Below the pieces are notes generated by a model that did not search any database, had not been told where the DNA came from, and saw only the letters and a program-made list of their open reading frames with translations. A program made the translations under genes and the position numbers. A stretch of 15,232 nucleotides of DNA from Candidatus Collierbacteria bacterium CG_4_9_14_3_um_filter_43_16 (GTDB lineage Bacteria; Patescibacteriota; Microgenomatia; UBA1400; MFAQ01), in NCBI GenBank assembly GCA_002789895.1, contig PFUC01000076.1, forward strand, positions 1,169-16,400. Reading direction: 5' to 3'. This document shows, one piece after another, positions 3,914-13,500 of the stretch (position 1 is the first letter of the stretch; every line of letters starts with the position of its first letter).

Positions 3914-6046
3914 ATGGAAAACCCGTTTCAACCCCAAGACGAAGGCAAGCTTCTGGAAAAGTTTACCATCAATCTCACTAACAAGGCTAAGGCACACAAT
4001 CTTGACCCTGTCATTGGCCGAGATATGGAAATTCGTCGGGTGATGCAGGTATTATCTCGGCGGACTAAAAATAATCCTGTTTTAATCGGAGACCCCGGCG
4101 TGGGTAAAACAGCTCTCGTCGAGGGGCTCGCTAACCGCATTGCCGTCGGCGATGTTCCCGACTCGATCAAAGACAAAGATCTTCTGGTGTTGGATATGGC
4201 TAGCGTTCTGGCCGGTGCGTCTTATCGAGGAGAGTTTGAACAAAGAATGAAGGGTATTGTCGATGAAGTAAAAAAAGGAGAGGGGAAATATATTCTATTT
4301 ATTGATGAGCTTCACACCTTAGTAGGCGCCGGCGCCGTCGAAGGTGCTGTCGATGCCGCCAATATTTTGAAGCCCGCACTGGCGAGGGGCGAATTACATC
4401 TTATCGGTGCCACTACTATTGATGAGTACCGTAAGTATATCGAAAAGGATGCTGCCCTGGAACGACGCTTCCAACCCATCCTCGTCGAAGAACCCAGTCA
4501 AGAGGTTACAATAGCCATTCTTAGAGGAATAAAAGAAAAATACGAAATTCATCACAAGCTCAGAATCAGCGATGATGCTCTCATCGCGGCGGTTAATCTT
4601 TCGGTCCGCTACCTGCCTGACCGATTTTTGCCGGACAAGGCCATCGATCTAATCGACGAAGCCGCTTCTTCTCTCAAAATTGAAATTGAGTCCATGCCGG
4701 CGGAGTTGGATTTGTTAAAACGTAAAATTATTCAGATAGAAATTGAACTAGCCGCTCTCAAGAAAGAAAACTCAGATTCGGCTAAAGCCAGGCGGCAAAT
4801 CTTGGAAAAAGACCGTGAGGATAAAAAATTTCAAGCCGGCAAAGTTGAAATCGCCTGGAAACAACAAAAAGGAATTATTGAAGAAATAAATAAAATTCAA
4901 TTTGAAATAGACCAAACCAAAGTCAAGCTTGATACGGCCGAGAAAGAAGTCCGTCTTGAAATGGCTGCCGAGCTGAAGTACGGCACTCTACCTAAACTCC
5001 AGACTAAGCTGGTAGAAAAACAAAAAGAGTGGGGAAGCATCAAACCCGAAGATCGAGTACTCCAGCTGGAGGTAGATACTGAGGATATTGCCAAGGTAAT
5101 TTCCCGCTGGGCCGGAATTCCTGTCACGCGTTTGCTGGATACCGAATCTTCGAAACTCATAAATCTGGAAAAAGAGCTCGCCGGACGAGTCGTCGGTCAA
5201 GACACTGCTATCAAGTCAGTAGCCAATGCCATTCGAAGATCGCGAGCGGGAATCTCAGATGAAAATAAGCCTATTGCCTCCTTTCTTTTCATTGGTCCTA
5301 CGGGAGTAGGTAAAACCGAAACGGCCAAGGCCTTAGCCCAAGAATTATTTAACGACGAAAGGGCTCTGATCCGTATCGATATGACGGAATATACTGAAAG
5401 TCACTCGATTGCTCGTTTAATTGGAGCCCCTCCAGGCTATGTAGGTTATGAAGAAGGGGGCCAGCTCACCGAAGCGGTGCGACGCAGGCCCTATTCGGTC
5501 ATACTTTTTGACGAAATCGAAAAAGCTCACCCCCAAATCTTTAGTGCTTTCTTGCAAATACTTGACGATGGACGGCTTACGGATGGTAAGGGACATACGG
5601 TTAATTTTAAGAACACTGTCATCATCATGACTAGCAATCTGGGCGGTAGCTTCGTCACCGACGATAACCTCGACGAAGCCGATAGAGAAGCTAAAATGTT
5701 CGAGATACTGAGGGCCAATTTCAGACCTGAGTTTCTTAATCGCATCGATCAGATTATTACTTTCAAGCGTCTGGGTAAAGAAGAGGTGGCCAAAATAGTC
5801 GAGATTCAACTCAAGGAACTATCGAATAGATTGGCCTCCAAAAGTTTCCAAATAACATTTGACAAATCCGTGAGTGATTACGTTGCCCTCTTTGGATTCG
5901 ACAAAATCTACGGTGCCCGCCCGGTAAAAAGGGTTCTCCAAAACAAAATTGAAGACGAACTCGCTCTCCAAATCATCGAAGGCAAGCTCCAAATGGGCCG
6001 AAATATTTCCGTAGGTATCAAAGATGGTCATTTGTCGGTAAAATAG
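3914..6046 (+). CDS. clpB: ClpB disaggregase lacking the N-terminal domain
   Basis: A 710-residue Hsp100 AAA+ protein that unfolds and solubilises aggregated proteins with DnaK. NBD1: Walker A GDPGVGKT (59-66), pore loop with Y104 (SYRGEFE), Walker B ILFIDE (D131, E132). A full coiled-coil middle domain covers about 255-385, ending in the typical ELKYGTLPKLQ stretch. NBD2: Walker A GPTGVGKT (461-468), pore loop GYVG (Y509), Walker B ILFDE (D533, E534), Arg-finger region FLNRID, then the C-terminal small domain. The ClpP-docking IGF/LGF loop is absent after MTSNLG, so this is ClpB and not ClpC or ClpA. The whole Clp_N substrate domain (about 148 residues) is missing; the length equals that of the internally initiated short ClpB of E. 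coli. No Clp_N sequence lies upstream, where a CIRCE-overlapped promoter abuts the ATG, so this is the natural start. The ABC-F gene follows after 5 nt. Confidence 0.95.
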   Translation: MENPFQPQDEGKLLEKFTINLTNKAKAHNLDPVIGRDMEIRRVMQVLSRRTKNNPVLIGDPGVGKTALVEGLANRIAVGDVPDSIKDKDLLVLDMASVLAGASYRGEFEQRMKGIVDEVKKGEGKYILFIDELHTLVGAGAVEGAVDAANILKPALARGELHLIGATTIDEYRKYIEKDAALERRFQPILVEEPSQEVTIAILRGIKEKYEIHHKLRISDDALIAAVNLSVRYLPDRFLPDKAIDLIDEAASSLKIEIESMPAELDLLKRKIIQIEIELAALKKENSDSAKARRQILEKDREDKKFQAGKVEIAWKQQKGIIEEINKIQFEIDQTKVKLDTAEKEVRLEMAAELKYGTLPKLQTKLVEKQKEWGSIKPEDRVLQLEVDTEDIAKVISRWAGIPVTRLLDTESSKLINLEKELAGRVVGQDTAIKSVANAIRRSRAGISDENKPIASFLFIGPTGVGKTETAKALAQELFNDERALIRIDMTEYTESHSIARLIGAPPGYVGYEEGGQLTEAVRRRPYSVILFDEIEKAHPQIFSAFLQILDDGRLTDGKGHTVNFKNTVIIMTSNLGGSFVTDDNLDEADREAKMFEILRANFRPEFLNRIDQIITFKRLGKEEVAKIVEIQLKELSNRLASKSFQITFDKSVSDYVALFGFDKIYGARPVKRVLQNKIEDELALQIIEGKLQMGRNISVGIKDGHLSVK

Positions 6047-6051
6047 GGGCT

Positions 6052-7416
6052 GTGATCAACCTCAAAATTACCAAGCTCGAAAAAAGCTATAATCAGCCCT
6101 TGTTGGACGATATTACGCTTACCCATACGGGCAACGGTGTCGTGGCCTTGATAGGAGACAATGGCTCCGGCAAATCGACTTTGCTAAAAATCGTCATGGG
6201 TTTGGAAGAACAGGATAGTGGCAAGATCGAGTGGGGTGGGGAGCCTAGAATTGGATATTTACAGCAAGAAATCGACTCTCTGCCGACACTTTCCGGTGGT
6301 CAAAAGAAAATTGCTCTCTTGGCAGATCTAATTTATTCAAATCTCTACGATGTGTTGCTTCTAGATGAGCCGGACAATCATCTGGATATCGAAAACAAGC
6401 AGTGGCTGGCCAATGCTATAGAATCCTTTGACGGCTTGGTTATTATGATCTCCCACGACAGGCATTTACTCAAACAAATCACTACCCACACCTGGCTAGT
6501 TGAAGACCGAGAAATTCGTACTTATCCGTTTGGATATGAAAAGTTTGTCAACGAATATGAGAAGGAAAGAGAAAGCATGGAACACCTTTTTCATGTTCAG
6601 GAAAAAGAGCACAAAAGATTAAAGGACTTGGTTAATGTTTTTAAAGCTAGAGCCTCTAGTGGTCCCAAGATGGCCCGTTATTATCATGCATTAGAAAAAC
6701 GTTTGGCCCGGTTTGAAGCCGAGATGGTTAAAGATCCAAAGAAACATGATGCCCACATCCAGCTAAGTACCTCCGTCTCCGGTAAACAAATCAAACACAA
6801 AATTGCCATCATGGTAAAAGATTTAGATTTTTCTTATCCGGATAATTCAGTTTTGGAAAATGCTGAGCTGTATGTTGAAGTGGGGGAGAAGGTGGCCTTG
6901 ATTTCTCCCAATGGTTCGGGAAAATCTACCTTAATCAAATTAATTCTTGGTCATCTCGAACCCTCTACGGGTGTTGCCCGAACAGGTGAAAACCTTAAAG
7001 TCGGCTATTACTCTCAGGAACATCTCGAGGCGCTGGACAAAGATTCGTCACCCATCGACTGTTTTACCAAAAGATTCCCTATTGCCGATTACGAAGCCGC
7101 GGCCGTTCTCCGCAAGTTTTATTTTAGTAAACATACGATTAAATCCAAGATTTGGACTCTTTCCGGTGGTCAAAAGGCCCGTTTACAATTGGCTCTTTTC
7201 TTATATACCAACCCGGACATTCTTATTTTGGACGAACCCACCAACCATCTGGATCTCAAGTCCGTCGCCGCCCTCGAAGAATTTCTGGTCGATTACGAAG
7301 GCACTGTACTTTTGATTTCTCACGACCACGATCTTCTCAACAATGTCTGCGATATTGCTTACGAAGTCAAAAACAAAAAAATCATCCTCAGCCCCAACTT
7401 CCTAAATGAGGACTAA
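6052..7416 (+). CDS. ABC-F family ATPase (translation factor type), shortened
   Basis: A soluble protein of 454 residues with two ABC domains and no membrane segments; ABC-F proteins bind the ribosomal E site and adjust translation or confer resistance. Domain 1: Walker A GDNGSGKST (35-43), Q-loop YLQQ (69-72), signature LSGGQ (80-84), Walker B LLLDEPDNHLD (102-112), H135. A charged helical linker (about 165-240, with KARASSGPKMARYYHALEKR) corresponds to the P-site tRNA interaction motif. Domain 2: Walker A SPNGSGKST (285-293), Q322, LSGGQ (370-374), LILDEPTNHLD (391-401), H424. Only 7 residues separate Q-loop and signature in domain 1, against 47 in domain 2. The protein is also shorter than EttA (about 555). 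Domain 2 Walker A starts with Ser, not Gly. Start is GTG 6052, 5 nt after clpB; GGGG (6047-6049 region) is a weak Shine-Dalgarno candidate. The subfamily cannot be assigned. Confidence 0.88.
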   Translation: MINLKITKLEKSYNQPLLDDITLTHTGNGVVALIGDNGSGKSTLLKIVMGLEEQDSGKIEWGGEPRIGYLQQEIDSLPTLSGGQKKIALLADLIYSNLYDVLLLDEPDNHLDIENKQWLANAIESFDGLVIMISHDRHLLKQITTHTWLVEDREIRTYPFGYEKFVNEYEKERESMEHLFHVQEKEHKRLKDLVNVFKARASSGPKMARYYHALEKRLARFEAEMVKDPKKHDAHIQLSTSVSGKQIKHKIAIMVKDLDFSYPDNSVLENAELYVEVGEKVALISPNGSGKSTLIKLILGHLEPSTGVARTGENLKVGYYSQEHLEALDKDSSPIDCFTKRFPIADYEAAAVLRKFYFSKHTIKSKIWTLSGGQKARLQLALFLYTNPDILILDEPTNHLDLKSVAALEEFLVDYEGTVLLISHDHDLLNNVCDIAYEVKNKKIILSPNFLNED

Positions 7417-7419
7417 TGC

Positions 7420-7428
7420 TGATAAAAT
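7420..7428 (+). promoter_or_regulatory. Extended -10 promoter of gatC (leaderless geometry)
   Basis: TGA-TAAAAT forms an extended -10 whose last base is 6 nt before the GTG at 7435, placing the start of transcription on the start codon. A weak -35 (TTCCTA, 7399-7404) lies within the end of the ABC-F gene. No Shine-Dalgarno site is present. Confidence 0.45.
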
Positions 7429-7434
7429 CGTAAT

Positions 7435-7761
7435 GTGCACAAAGTAACTATTCTACCCGAGGAAGTCAAAAAAATCGCCAAACTGGCCAATCTCAAGCTC
7501 CAGCCGGTTGAGGTCAATTTGTTTGCTGAGCAATTCACACAGACTGTCGACATTATTAATCAGCTAAATGAGGTAGACACCTCCGCCGTCGCGGCCACGT
7601 ACCAAATTACCGGTCTCGTCAACGTTACCCGTGAAGATATTGTAGACACAGCTCGTGTACTTCCTCAAACGGTTGCCCTCAGTGGAGCCAAGCTTACTAG
7701 CAATGGTTTCTTTGTCGTCCCCCGAATTATCGACACGGAGGAGACTGAAAGCGTAATCTAA
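7435..7761 (+). CDS. gatC: Asp/Glu-tRNA amidotransferase subunit C
   Basis: A 108-residue small subunit of GatCAB, which converts Asp-tRNA(Asn) and/or Glu-tRNA(Gln) to the amidated forms and wraps around GatA to hold GatB. The typical start is seen (EEVKKIAKLANLKL, residues 10-23), then the long helix FAEQFTQTVDIINQLNEVDT and the extended C-terminal segment with VTREDI and a final FFVVPRII that binds GatA. Length is slightly above the usual 95-100. GTG at 7435 is used because the family alignment begins within a few residues and no ATG is nearer. The gene begins 18 nt after the ABC-F stop, has its own -10 candidate, and its TAA overlaps the gatA ATG by one base. Confidence 0.93.
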   Translation: MHKVTILPEEVKKIAKLANLKLQPVEVNLFAEQFTQTVDIINQLNEVDTSAVAATYQITGLVNVTREDIVDTARVLPQTVALSGAKLTSNGFFVVPRIIDTEETESVI

Positions 7762-9185
7762 TGAAACAGCTACACGAATTAACCATCTCCGAAGTCCACG
7801 TCGGCTATCTGAACAAAGATTTTACCTGTGTTGATCTCGTCAAACATTTGCTAAATCGTATCAAGAAATATAATCCTAAGCTAAACGTTTTTTTAGCCCT
7901 CAACGAAAATGTTCTTAAACAAGCCGAAGCGATTGATAAAGAAATTGCAGAGAAGGGGATTGATAGGGAACTACTCGGCATTCCTATGGCCATCAAAGAT
8001 AATTTTTTAACAGTTGGTATTTCTACCACAGCGAGCTCGAACATTCTAAAAGGTTTTATGCCACAGTACGAATCGTCGGTTACCAGCAAACTTCTAACTG
8101 CTGGGGCAATTTTTATTGGTAAAACCAATATGGATTCTTTTGCCCACGGTAGTAGTACCGAAACGTCCGATTTTGGCCCTACTCATAATCCGTGGAATCC
8201 TGAAAAACTTCCGGGGGGTTCTTCCGGTGGTTCGGCCGCCGCCATTTCGGCTCAATTTGTTACCGTCGCGCTTGGCAGTGAAACCGCCGGCTCCATTCGT
8301 CAGCCCGCCGCTTGGTGTGGCGTCACGGGATTCAAGCCCACTTATGGTCGGGCTGGACGCTACGGCTGTATTGCCATGGCTAGCTCTACCGATTCTCCTG
8401 GTCCAATCGCGAGAACAGTAGCTGACACAGCACTCATTGCCAATGTAATTTCGGGCCAAGATCCTTTCGATGCCACCACGAGCCCCACTCCCGTCGGAGA
8501 TTACCCTTCATTTTTAAACAAAAAAGATCTTAAGGGTATCAAAATCGGTTTAGTCAAAGAATATTTAATGACCTCCATGAGTGATGAAGTGAAGAAATTA
8601 ATTTTAGAAGCAGCCGATAAATTCAAAGAATTGGGTGCAACTGTCGAGGAGATTTCTCTAATGAATCCCAAATATGCCATTGGCGTCTATACCGTTGTCC
8701 AGCGCTCGGAAGTTAGTTCCAACTTAGCCAGATTCGATGGCATTCGTTTTGGTCACACTCGTGATTCTTTTGGCGAAGAAACCAAACGGCGCATTATGCT
8801 TGGAACTTATACTTTATCCTCCGGATATTATGATGCCTATTACAAAAAAGCCCAGGCGGTTCGCACTAAGATGATTGATCAGTTTGCTGAAATTTTTAAA
8901 TCTTACGATGCTGTTATCGGCGCAGTTTCCCCTGGCCCGGCACTTTCGATTGGCGCTACCAAAAACCAACCCATGTTTGGTGAGATGGAAGATGTTCTCG
9001 TTGAGCAGAGTTCCGTCTCCGGATTAACTAGTGTCGGCGTTCCCTGTGGTTTTGTCGATGATCTCCCTATTGGATTACAGATCACCTGTGACCAGTTTCA
9101 AGAGGCGAAGGCACTGATGATTGCCGACTGCTACCAGAGGCACACTGATTTTAATTTGTTTCCCGATTTAGACAAAACCCTATGA
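7761..9185 (+). CDS. gatA: Asp/Glu-tRNA amidotransferase subunit A (amidase)
   Basis: A 474-residue glutaminase subunit that releases ammonia from glutamine or asparagine for GatB. The amidase signature is complete: catalytic Lys79 (MAIKDN), cis-Ser154 in GGSSGGSAAA, and nucleophile Ser178 in GSETAGSIRQPA, the same residue numbers as in Staphylococcus aureus GatA. The usual TGGS before the nucleophile is TAGS here (A176), which the amidase signature allows. The later blocks GFKPTYGR and GVPCGF are normal. Length is close to the family's 480-490. Start ATG 7761 overlaps the gatC stop (TAATG) and the stop overlaps the gatB start (ATGA), so the three subunits are translationally coupled. Confidence 0.97.
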   Translation: MKQLHELTISEVHVGYLNKDFTCVDLVKHLLNRIKKYNPKLNVFLALNENVLKQAEAIDKEIAEKGIDRELLGIPMAIKDNFLTVGISTTASSNILKGFMPQYESSVTSKLLTAGAIFIGKTNMDSFAHGSSTETSDFGPTHNPWNPEKLPGGSSGGSAAAISAQFVTVALGSETAGSIRQPAAWCGVTGFKPTYGRAGRYGCIAMASSTDSPGPIARTVADTALIANVISGQDPFDATTSPTPVGDYPSFLNKKDLKGIKIGLVKEYLMTSMSDEVKKLILEAADKFKELGATVEEISLMNPKYAIGVYTVVQRSEVSSNLARFDGIRFGHTRDSFGEETKRRIMLGTYTLSSGYYDAYYKKAQAVRTKMIDQFAEIFKSYDAVIGAVSPGPALSIGATKNQPMFGEMEDVLVEQSSVSGLTSVGVPCGFVDDLPIGLQITCDQFQEAKALMIADCYQRHTDFNLFPDLDKTL

Positions 9186-10516
9186 AAATTACCCCCCTAA
9201 TCGGTCTCGAAGTCCATGTCGAGCTGGAAACAAAATCTAAAATGTTTTGTGGCTGTCCGGCAGACCATTTTGGAAAGGTTCCCAATACCCAAACCTGTCC
9301 GGTTTGTCTCGGACTACCCGGTGCATTACCGGTACCCAATAAAAAAGCCATCGAATCGTGTATGAAAATCGGCCTGGCTCTCAATTGTTCCGTCAACCGT
9401 CTTTCCAAATTTGATCGTAAGCAATATTTCTATCCCGATCTGGCCAAGGGATACCAGATTAGTCAGTATGACCAGCCTTTTTGTTCAGGAGGTTTTTTGA
9501 ACCTTGATTCCGGAAAAACGATTGGCATCGAAAGAGTTCATCAAGAAGAGGATACCGGCAAACTCCAGCACACTGTCTTAAATGGAGAAAAGGTTACCCT
9601 CGTGGACTTCAATCGCTCCGGCGTTCCTCTCGTCGAAATAGTTTCCAAGCCTGATATGTCTAGCAGTTCTGAGGCTAAAGAATACTTGAAAAAAATACAC
9701 GAAATTATACGGACAATTGAGGTCTCAAATGCCGATATGGAGAAAGGACAGATGAGGCTGGAGCCCACTGTCAATATATGTATCGAAGACAACTCAGGAT
9801 CTCATTTCACCCCCTTAGTAGAAATTAAAAACATCAACTCTTTCAATTTTGCCGTTCAGGCAATTGAGTATGAAGTTAAACGTCAAGTGGAAGAGTTTGA
9901 AAAAACCGGAATCGAAAAGACTCCAAATAACAAAACAACCAGAGGCTACGACTCGGTAAAAAAGATCACCTTTTTACAAAGATCCAAAGAAGAAGCCAAA
10001 GACTACCGCTACTTCCCGGAACCGGATATTCCCCCTTTCATTATCGAAAACGAAGTGATTGAAATGCTGCGTCGAGAGCTTCCCTTACTTCCGGATCAAA
10101 AAATTGCAGACTTAGTCAAATTGGGAGTAGAAGAACGATTTGCCAAATTAGTTTACAACAGACAAGAAGTAATGAATGTTTTGGACGTCATTGCGAGCAA
10201 AAATGACGAAGCAATCCCCGCCAATGACATAAACATCAATCGATTAGTCAGCCTTATGGCCAACGGTAAAATCGACATAAAAAAAGACGTGATTGCGCAG
10301 TATGACAGTCTTACCAAAGTCGGCATTACGGATACCACTCAACTCACTCAAATTGTTCAAAATATCATCGATGATAATCCCAGTATAGTCGCCGAATACA
10401 AAAAAGGCAAAATCAACGTAGTCGGTTTCTTTGTGGGTCAGGCCATGAAAGCCACCAAGGGCTCCGCCGATCCCAAAACCCTCAGTACGATTATTTCTGA
10501 TCTTCTTGTTAAATAA
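9182..10516 (+). CDS. gatB: Asp/Glu-tRNA amidotransferase subunit B
   Basis: A 444-residue subunit that activates the tRNA-bound Asp or Glu by ATP phosphorylation and transfers ammonia to it. The GatB cradle is typical: IGLEVHVELETKSKMFCGC near the start, zinc ligands C23, C25, C39 and C42, YFYPDLAKGYQISQYDQP, HQEEDTGK, DFNRSGVPLVEIVS and KDYRYFPEPDIPP. The C-terminal helical and YqeY-type tail domain, which binds the tRNA elbow, is present and ends KGSADPKTLSTIISDLL. It is about 30 residues shorter than common GatB (about 475), apparently through a compact helical linker and no C-terminal extension. Start ATG 9182 lies in the gatA stop (4-nt overlap). A 55-nt gap separates it from dnaE. Confidence 0.97.
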   Translation: MKITPLIGLEVHVELETKSKMFCGCPADHFGKVPNTQTCPVCLGLPGALPVPNKKAIESCMKIGLALNCSVNRLSKFDRKQYFYPDLAKGYQISQYDQPFCSGGFLNLDSGKTIGIERVHQEEDTGKLQHTVLNGEKVTLVDFNRSGVPLVEIVSKPDMSSSSEAKEYLKKIHEIIRTIEVSNADMEKGQMRLEPTVNICIEDNSGSHFTPLVEIKNINSFNFAVQAIEYEVKRQVEEFEKTGIEKTPNNKTTRGYDSVKKITFLQRSKEEAKDYRYFPEPDIPPFIIENEVIEMLRRELPLLPDQKIADLVKLGVEERFAKLVYNRQEVMNVLDVIASKNDEAIPANDININRLVSLMANGKIDIKKDVIAQYDSLTKVGITDTTQLTQIVQNIIDDNPSIVAEYKKGKINVVGFFVGQAMKATKGSADPKTLSTIISDLLVK

Positions 10517-10534
10517 CAACAGAGATTGTTCCAC

Positions 10535-10571
10535 TTGAAATATTCGCGGGCAACCCTGAAGATAACTAAGC
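10535..10571 (+). promoter_or_regulatory. Possible weak promoter of dnaE
   Basis: TTGAAA (10535-10540) is a good -35, but the -10 candidates (AAGATA with 18-bp spacing, GATAAC with 20-bp spacing) are poor. The region has no Shine-Dalgarno site for ATG 10572 and no terminator, so read-through from gatCAB is equally possible. Confidence 0.25.
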
Positions 10572-13500
10572 ATGCCAAAGTTCACCCATCTTCATGTTCA
10601 TACGGAATTTTCCCTTTTAGACGGGTTAAGTAAAATTGGTAAGCTCGTAGCCAAAACAAAAGAGTTCGGGCAAACTGCGGTGGCCATTACAGATCATGGC
10701 TCCATGTATGGGGCGATCGAGTTTTACAAAAAAGCAACTAAAGAAGAAATCAGGCCCATCATAGGCTGCGAAATATACTTGGCCAAAGCCTCTCGCTTCG
10801 ATAAAACCAAGTCCGATGCCAATCATCTAATTTTATTGGCCGAAAACTTCGAAGGCTATCAAAACCTACTCAAAATCGTCACCATCGGTCAGACGGAAGG
10901 ATTCTATTACAAACCGAGAGTAGACAAAGAAACCTTGACTAAATATTCAAAGGGCCTCATTTGTACCACCGCTTGTCCGGCGGGCCGAGTCCAAAAGCTA
11001 CTCATTGAAGAAGGAATTGACTCGGCAAAAAGGGAACTTCTCGAATACGAACAAATCTTTGGGGCCAATAATATTTTTATCGAACTCCAACGCCACCATT
11101 ACGATCGTTATGCCCTCCATCCATCCGTTCCGGCAGAAATAAAACCCAAACTACTGGAATTTCATCAGAATGAAATTAAAGCTGAAGCCGGATTAATTAA
11201 GCTTTCTCGAGAACTAGGAATACCTTTGATAGCCACTAACGACTCTCATTATATAAACCAAGAGGATGCCGCCGCTCAAGATGCCTTAGTTTGTGTTCAG
11301 ACTGGAAAAATGCTCGAAGATACCAATCGCATGCGTTACGTCGACACTCCAGATTTTTATCTCAAGAGTCCCGACGAAATGGGATCTGAATTCCAGGATT
11401 TACCAGAGACATTGGATAATACCCAAAGGATTGCCGAACGCTGTGACGTTAGGATCAAACTGGGGGAATGGTATTTCCCCAAGCTGGATCTTCCGACCGT
11501 AAAATCGGCCGGAGAGGTTTTGCGGGAAAAAGCGTACGCCGGTTGCCACGATATATTTGGGTCTGTAAATGAAGAACAAAGAACCAGACTTGAATATGAA
11601 CTGGAAGTTATAGAAAAGAAGGGTTACTCACCCTACTTTTTGCTTGAATCCGGCATTGTTAACTTCGCGAATGACGCCGGAATTTACACCAATACTAGAG
11701 GGTCGGCAGCCGGTTCTCTGGTTTCTTATTGTGTAGGCATCACGACGGTCGACCCCTTATATTTTAGGTTACCCTTCGAACGTTTCTTAAACCCTTTTCG
11801 GCCATCACCTCCAGATATTGATTTGGATGTCGCTGATATACATCGTGACGCCTTAATTCATTATTTGGCCGACACCTACGGTCAGGAAAAAGTCGGTCAG
11901 ATTTGCACTTTTGGCACCATGAAAGCCAGGGCTGCTGTCCGAGATATCGGACGGGTAATGGGTATGCCGTATTCCAAAGTAGATAAAATTTCCAAGATGG
12001 TACCAGAAGGCAGTCAAGGGTTCTCCATGACCTTAAAGAAAGCTCTGGAAACCACTCCTGAGCTTCAAAAAATGAAAAATGACGATCCCGAGATAAAACG
12101 CTTGTTGGATATGGCCCAAAAGGTAGAGGGTAATGCTCGCCATATTTCTGTACATGCCGCCGCGGTTATCGTCGGCCCAGACAATCTAGTGCAATTTACC
12201 CCTCTTCAGCGAGAAACTGGTGGGGGAGATCGTGTCATTACTCAATACGAGATGCATGCCTGTGAAGATGTTGGGTTAATCAAGCTTGATATTTTGGGCA
12301 TAGCAAATCTTACAATTCTTGCCAATGCCGTTAAACTCGTTGAAAATCTCTATGAGGTCAAAATTAACATCAAAAAGATTCCTTTAGATGACCGGGAAAC
12401 ATATGAAATGTTGGCGAGAGGGGAAACGTTTGGTGTTTTTCAATTATCCGGTGGAGGCATGACTAAATATTTAATCGATCTAAAACCAGAAAGAATTGAA
12501 GATGTTATGGCTATGGTGGCTCTTTACCGTCCTGGTCCCATGGGCAGTATTCCGGAATATATTATTCGTAAACACGACCCCACCAAAGTGTCCTACTTTG
12601 TTCCTGGTCTTGAGAAAATTCTTGATCAGTCATACGGCATTATCACTTATCAAGACGACGTTCTCTTCATGGCCATCCAACTGGCTGGTTATAATTGGGA
12701 AGAGGCCGATAAATTTAGAAAAGCCATTGGCAAGAAAATCGTTTCCGAAATGGAAGCCCAGCACTCCAAGTTCGTTGAGGGTTGTATCACTCACTCCAAT
12801 ATAACAAGAGAACAGGCTGAAGATCTCTTTAAGCAAATAGAGACATTTGCTGCATACGGATTCAATAAGGCCCATGCTGCATCTTACGGTATTGTTGCCT
12901 ACTGGACGGCGTACATCAAAGCTCACTATCCTGTTGAATATATGACCGCCCTAATGTCCGTTGAGGCAGGTGATACAGACAAAATCGTTCTAGCGATATC
13001 CGAGTGTGAAAAACTTGGGATAAAAGTCTTACCACCGGACGTAAACGAATCATTGACTGACTTTACAGATGTCAGCTTGGCGGAAGACCTATGGCTACAG
13101 GAAGGAAGAGCCAGAGATTCCGGGAAAGCAATTCGTTTTGGACTTTCGGCCATAAAAAATGTCGGAACAGCGGCCATTACGGCTATTTTGGATGCCAGAA
13201 AAACCGGAGACTTTATCTCGTTTACCAACTTTTTGAGAAGAGTTGATCTTCAAAAAGTAAATAAAAGAGTTGCTGAATCTCTAATCAAAGCCGGGGCACT
13301 TGACCGTTTTGGGAATCGGGCTCAGCTTCTAGCCGCCCTACCTATTATTCGAGAAGGTTCGGTTCGAATTCAGAAAAAAAATGGTGAAAGCCAGGTTAGC
13401 TTATTTGGGACAGCCTCGGTTGACAACACCATCGACAATCTTCCCAATATTCCGGAAATGTCTCTGGAAGATAAATTGAAATTGGAAAAGGAGCTTCTGG

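Noticed and set aside
5417..5809. Long minus-strand open frame antisense to clpB
   Set aside because: It lies wholly across conserved NBD2 codons and its translation shows no domain; it is a shadow frame. The same holds for minus-strand frames at 560-919, 8094-8459 and 10244-10585.
10506..10519. TTGTTA-AA-TAACAA palindrome at the gatB stop codon as a terminator
   Set aside because: An AT-only stem with a 2-nt loop cannot form a stable hairpin, and no T-run follows.
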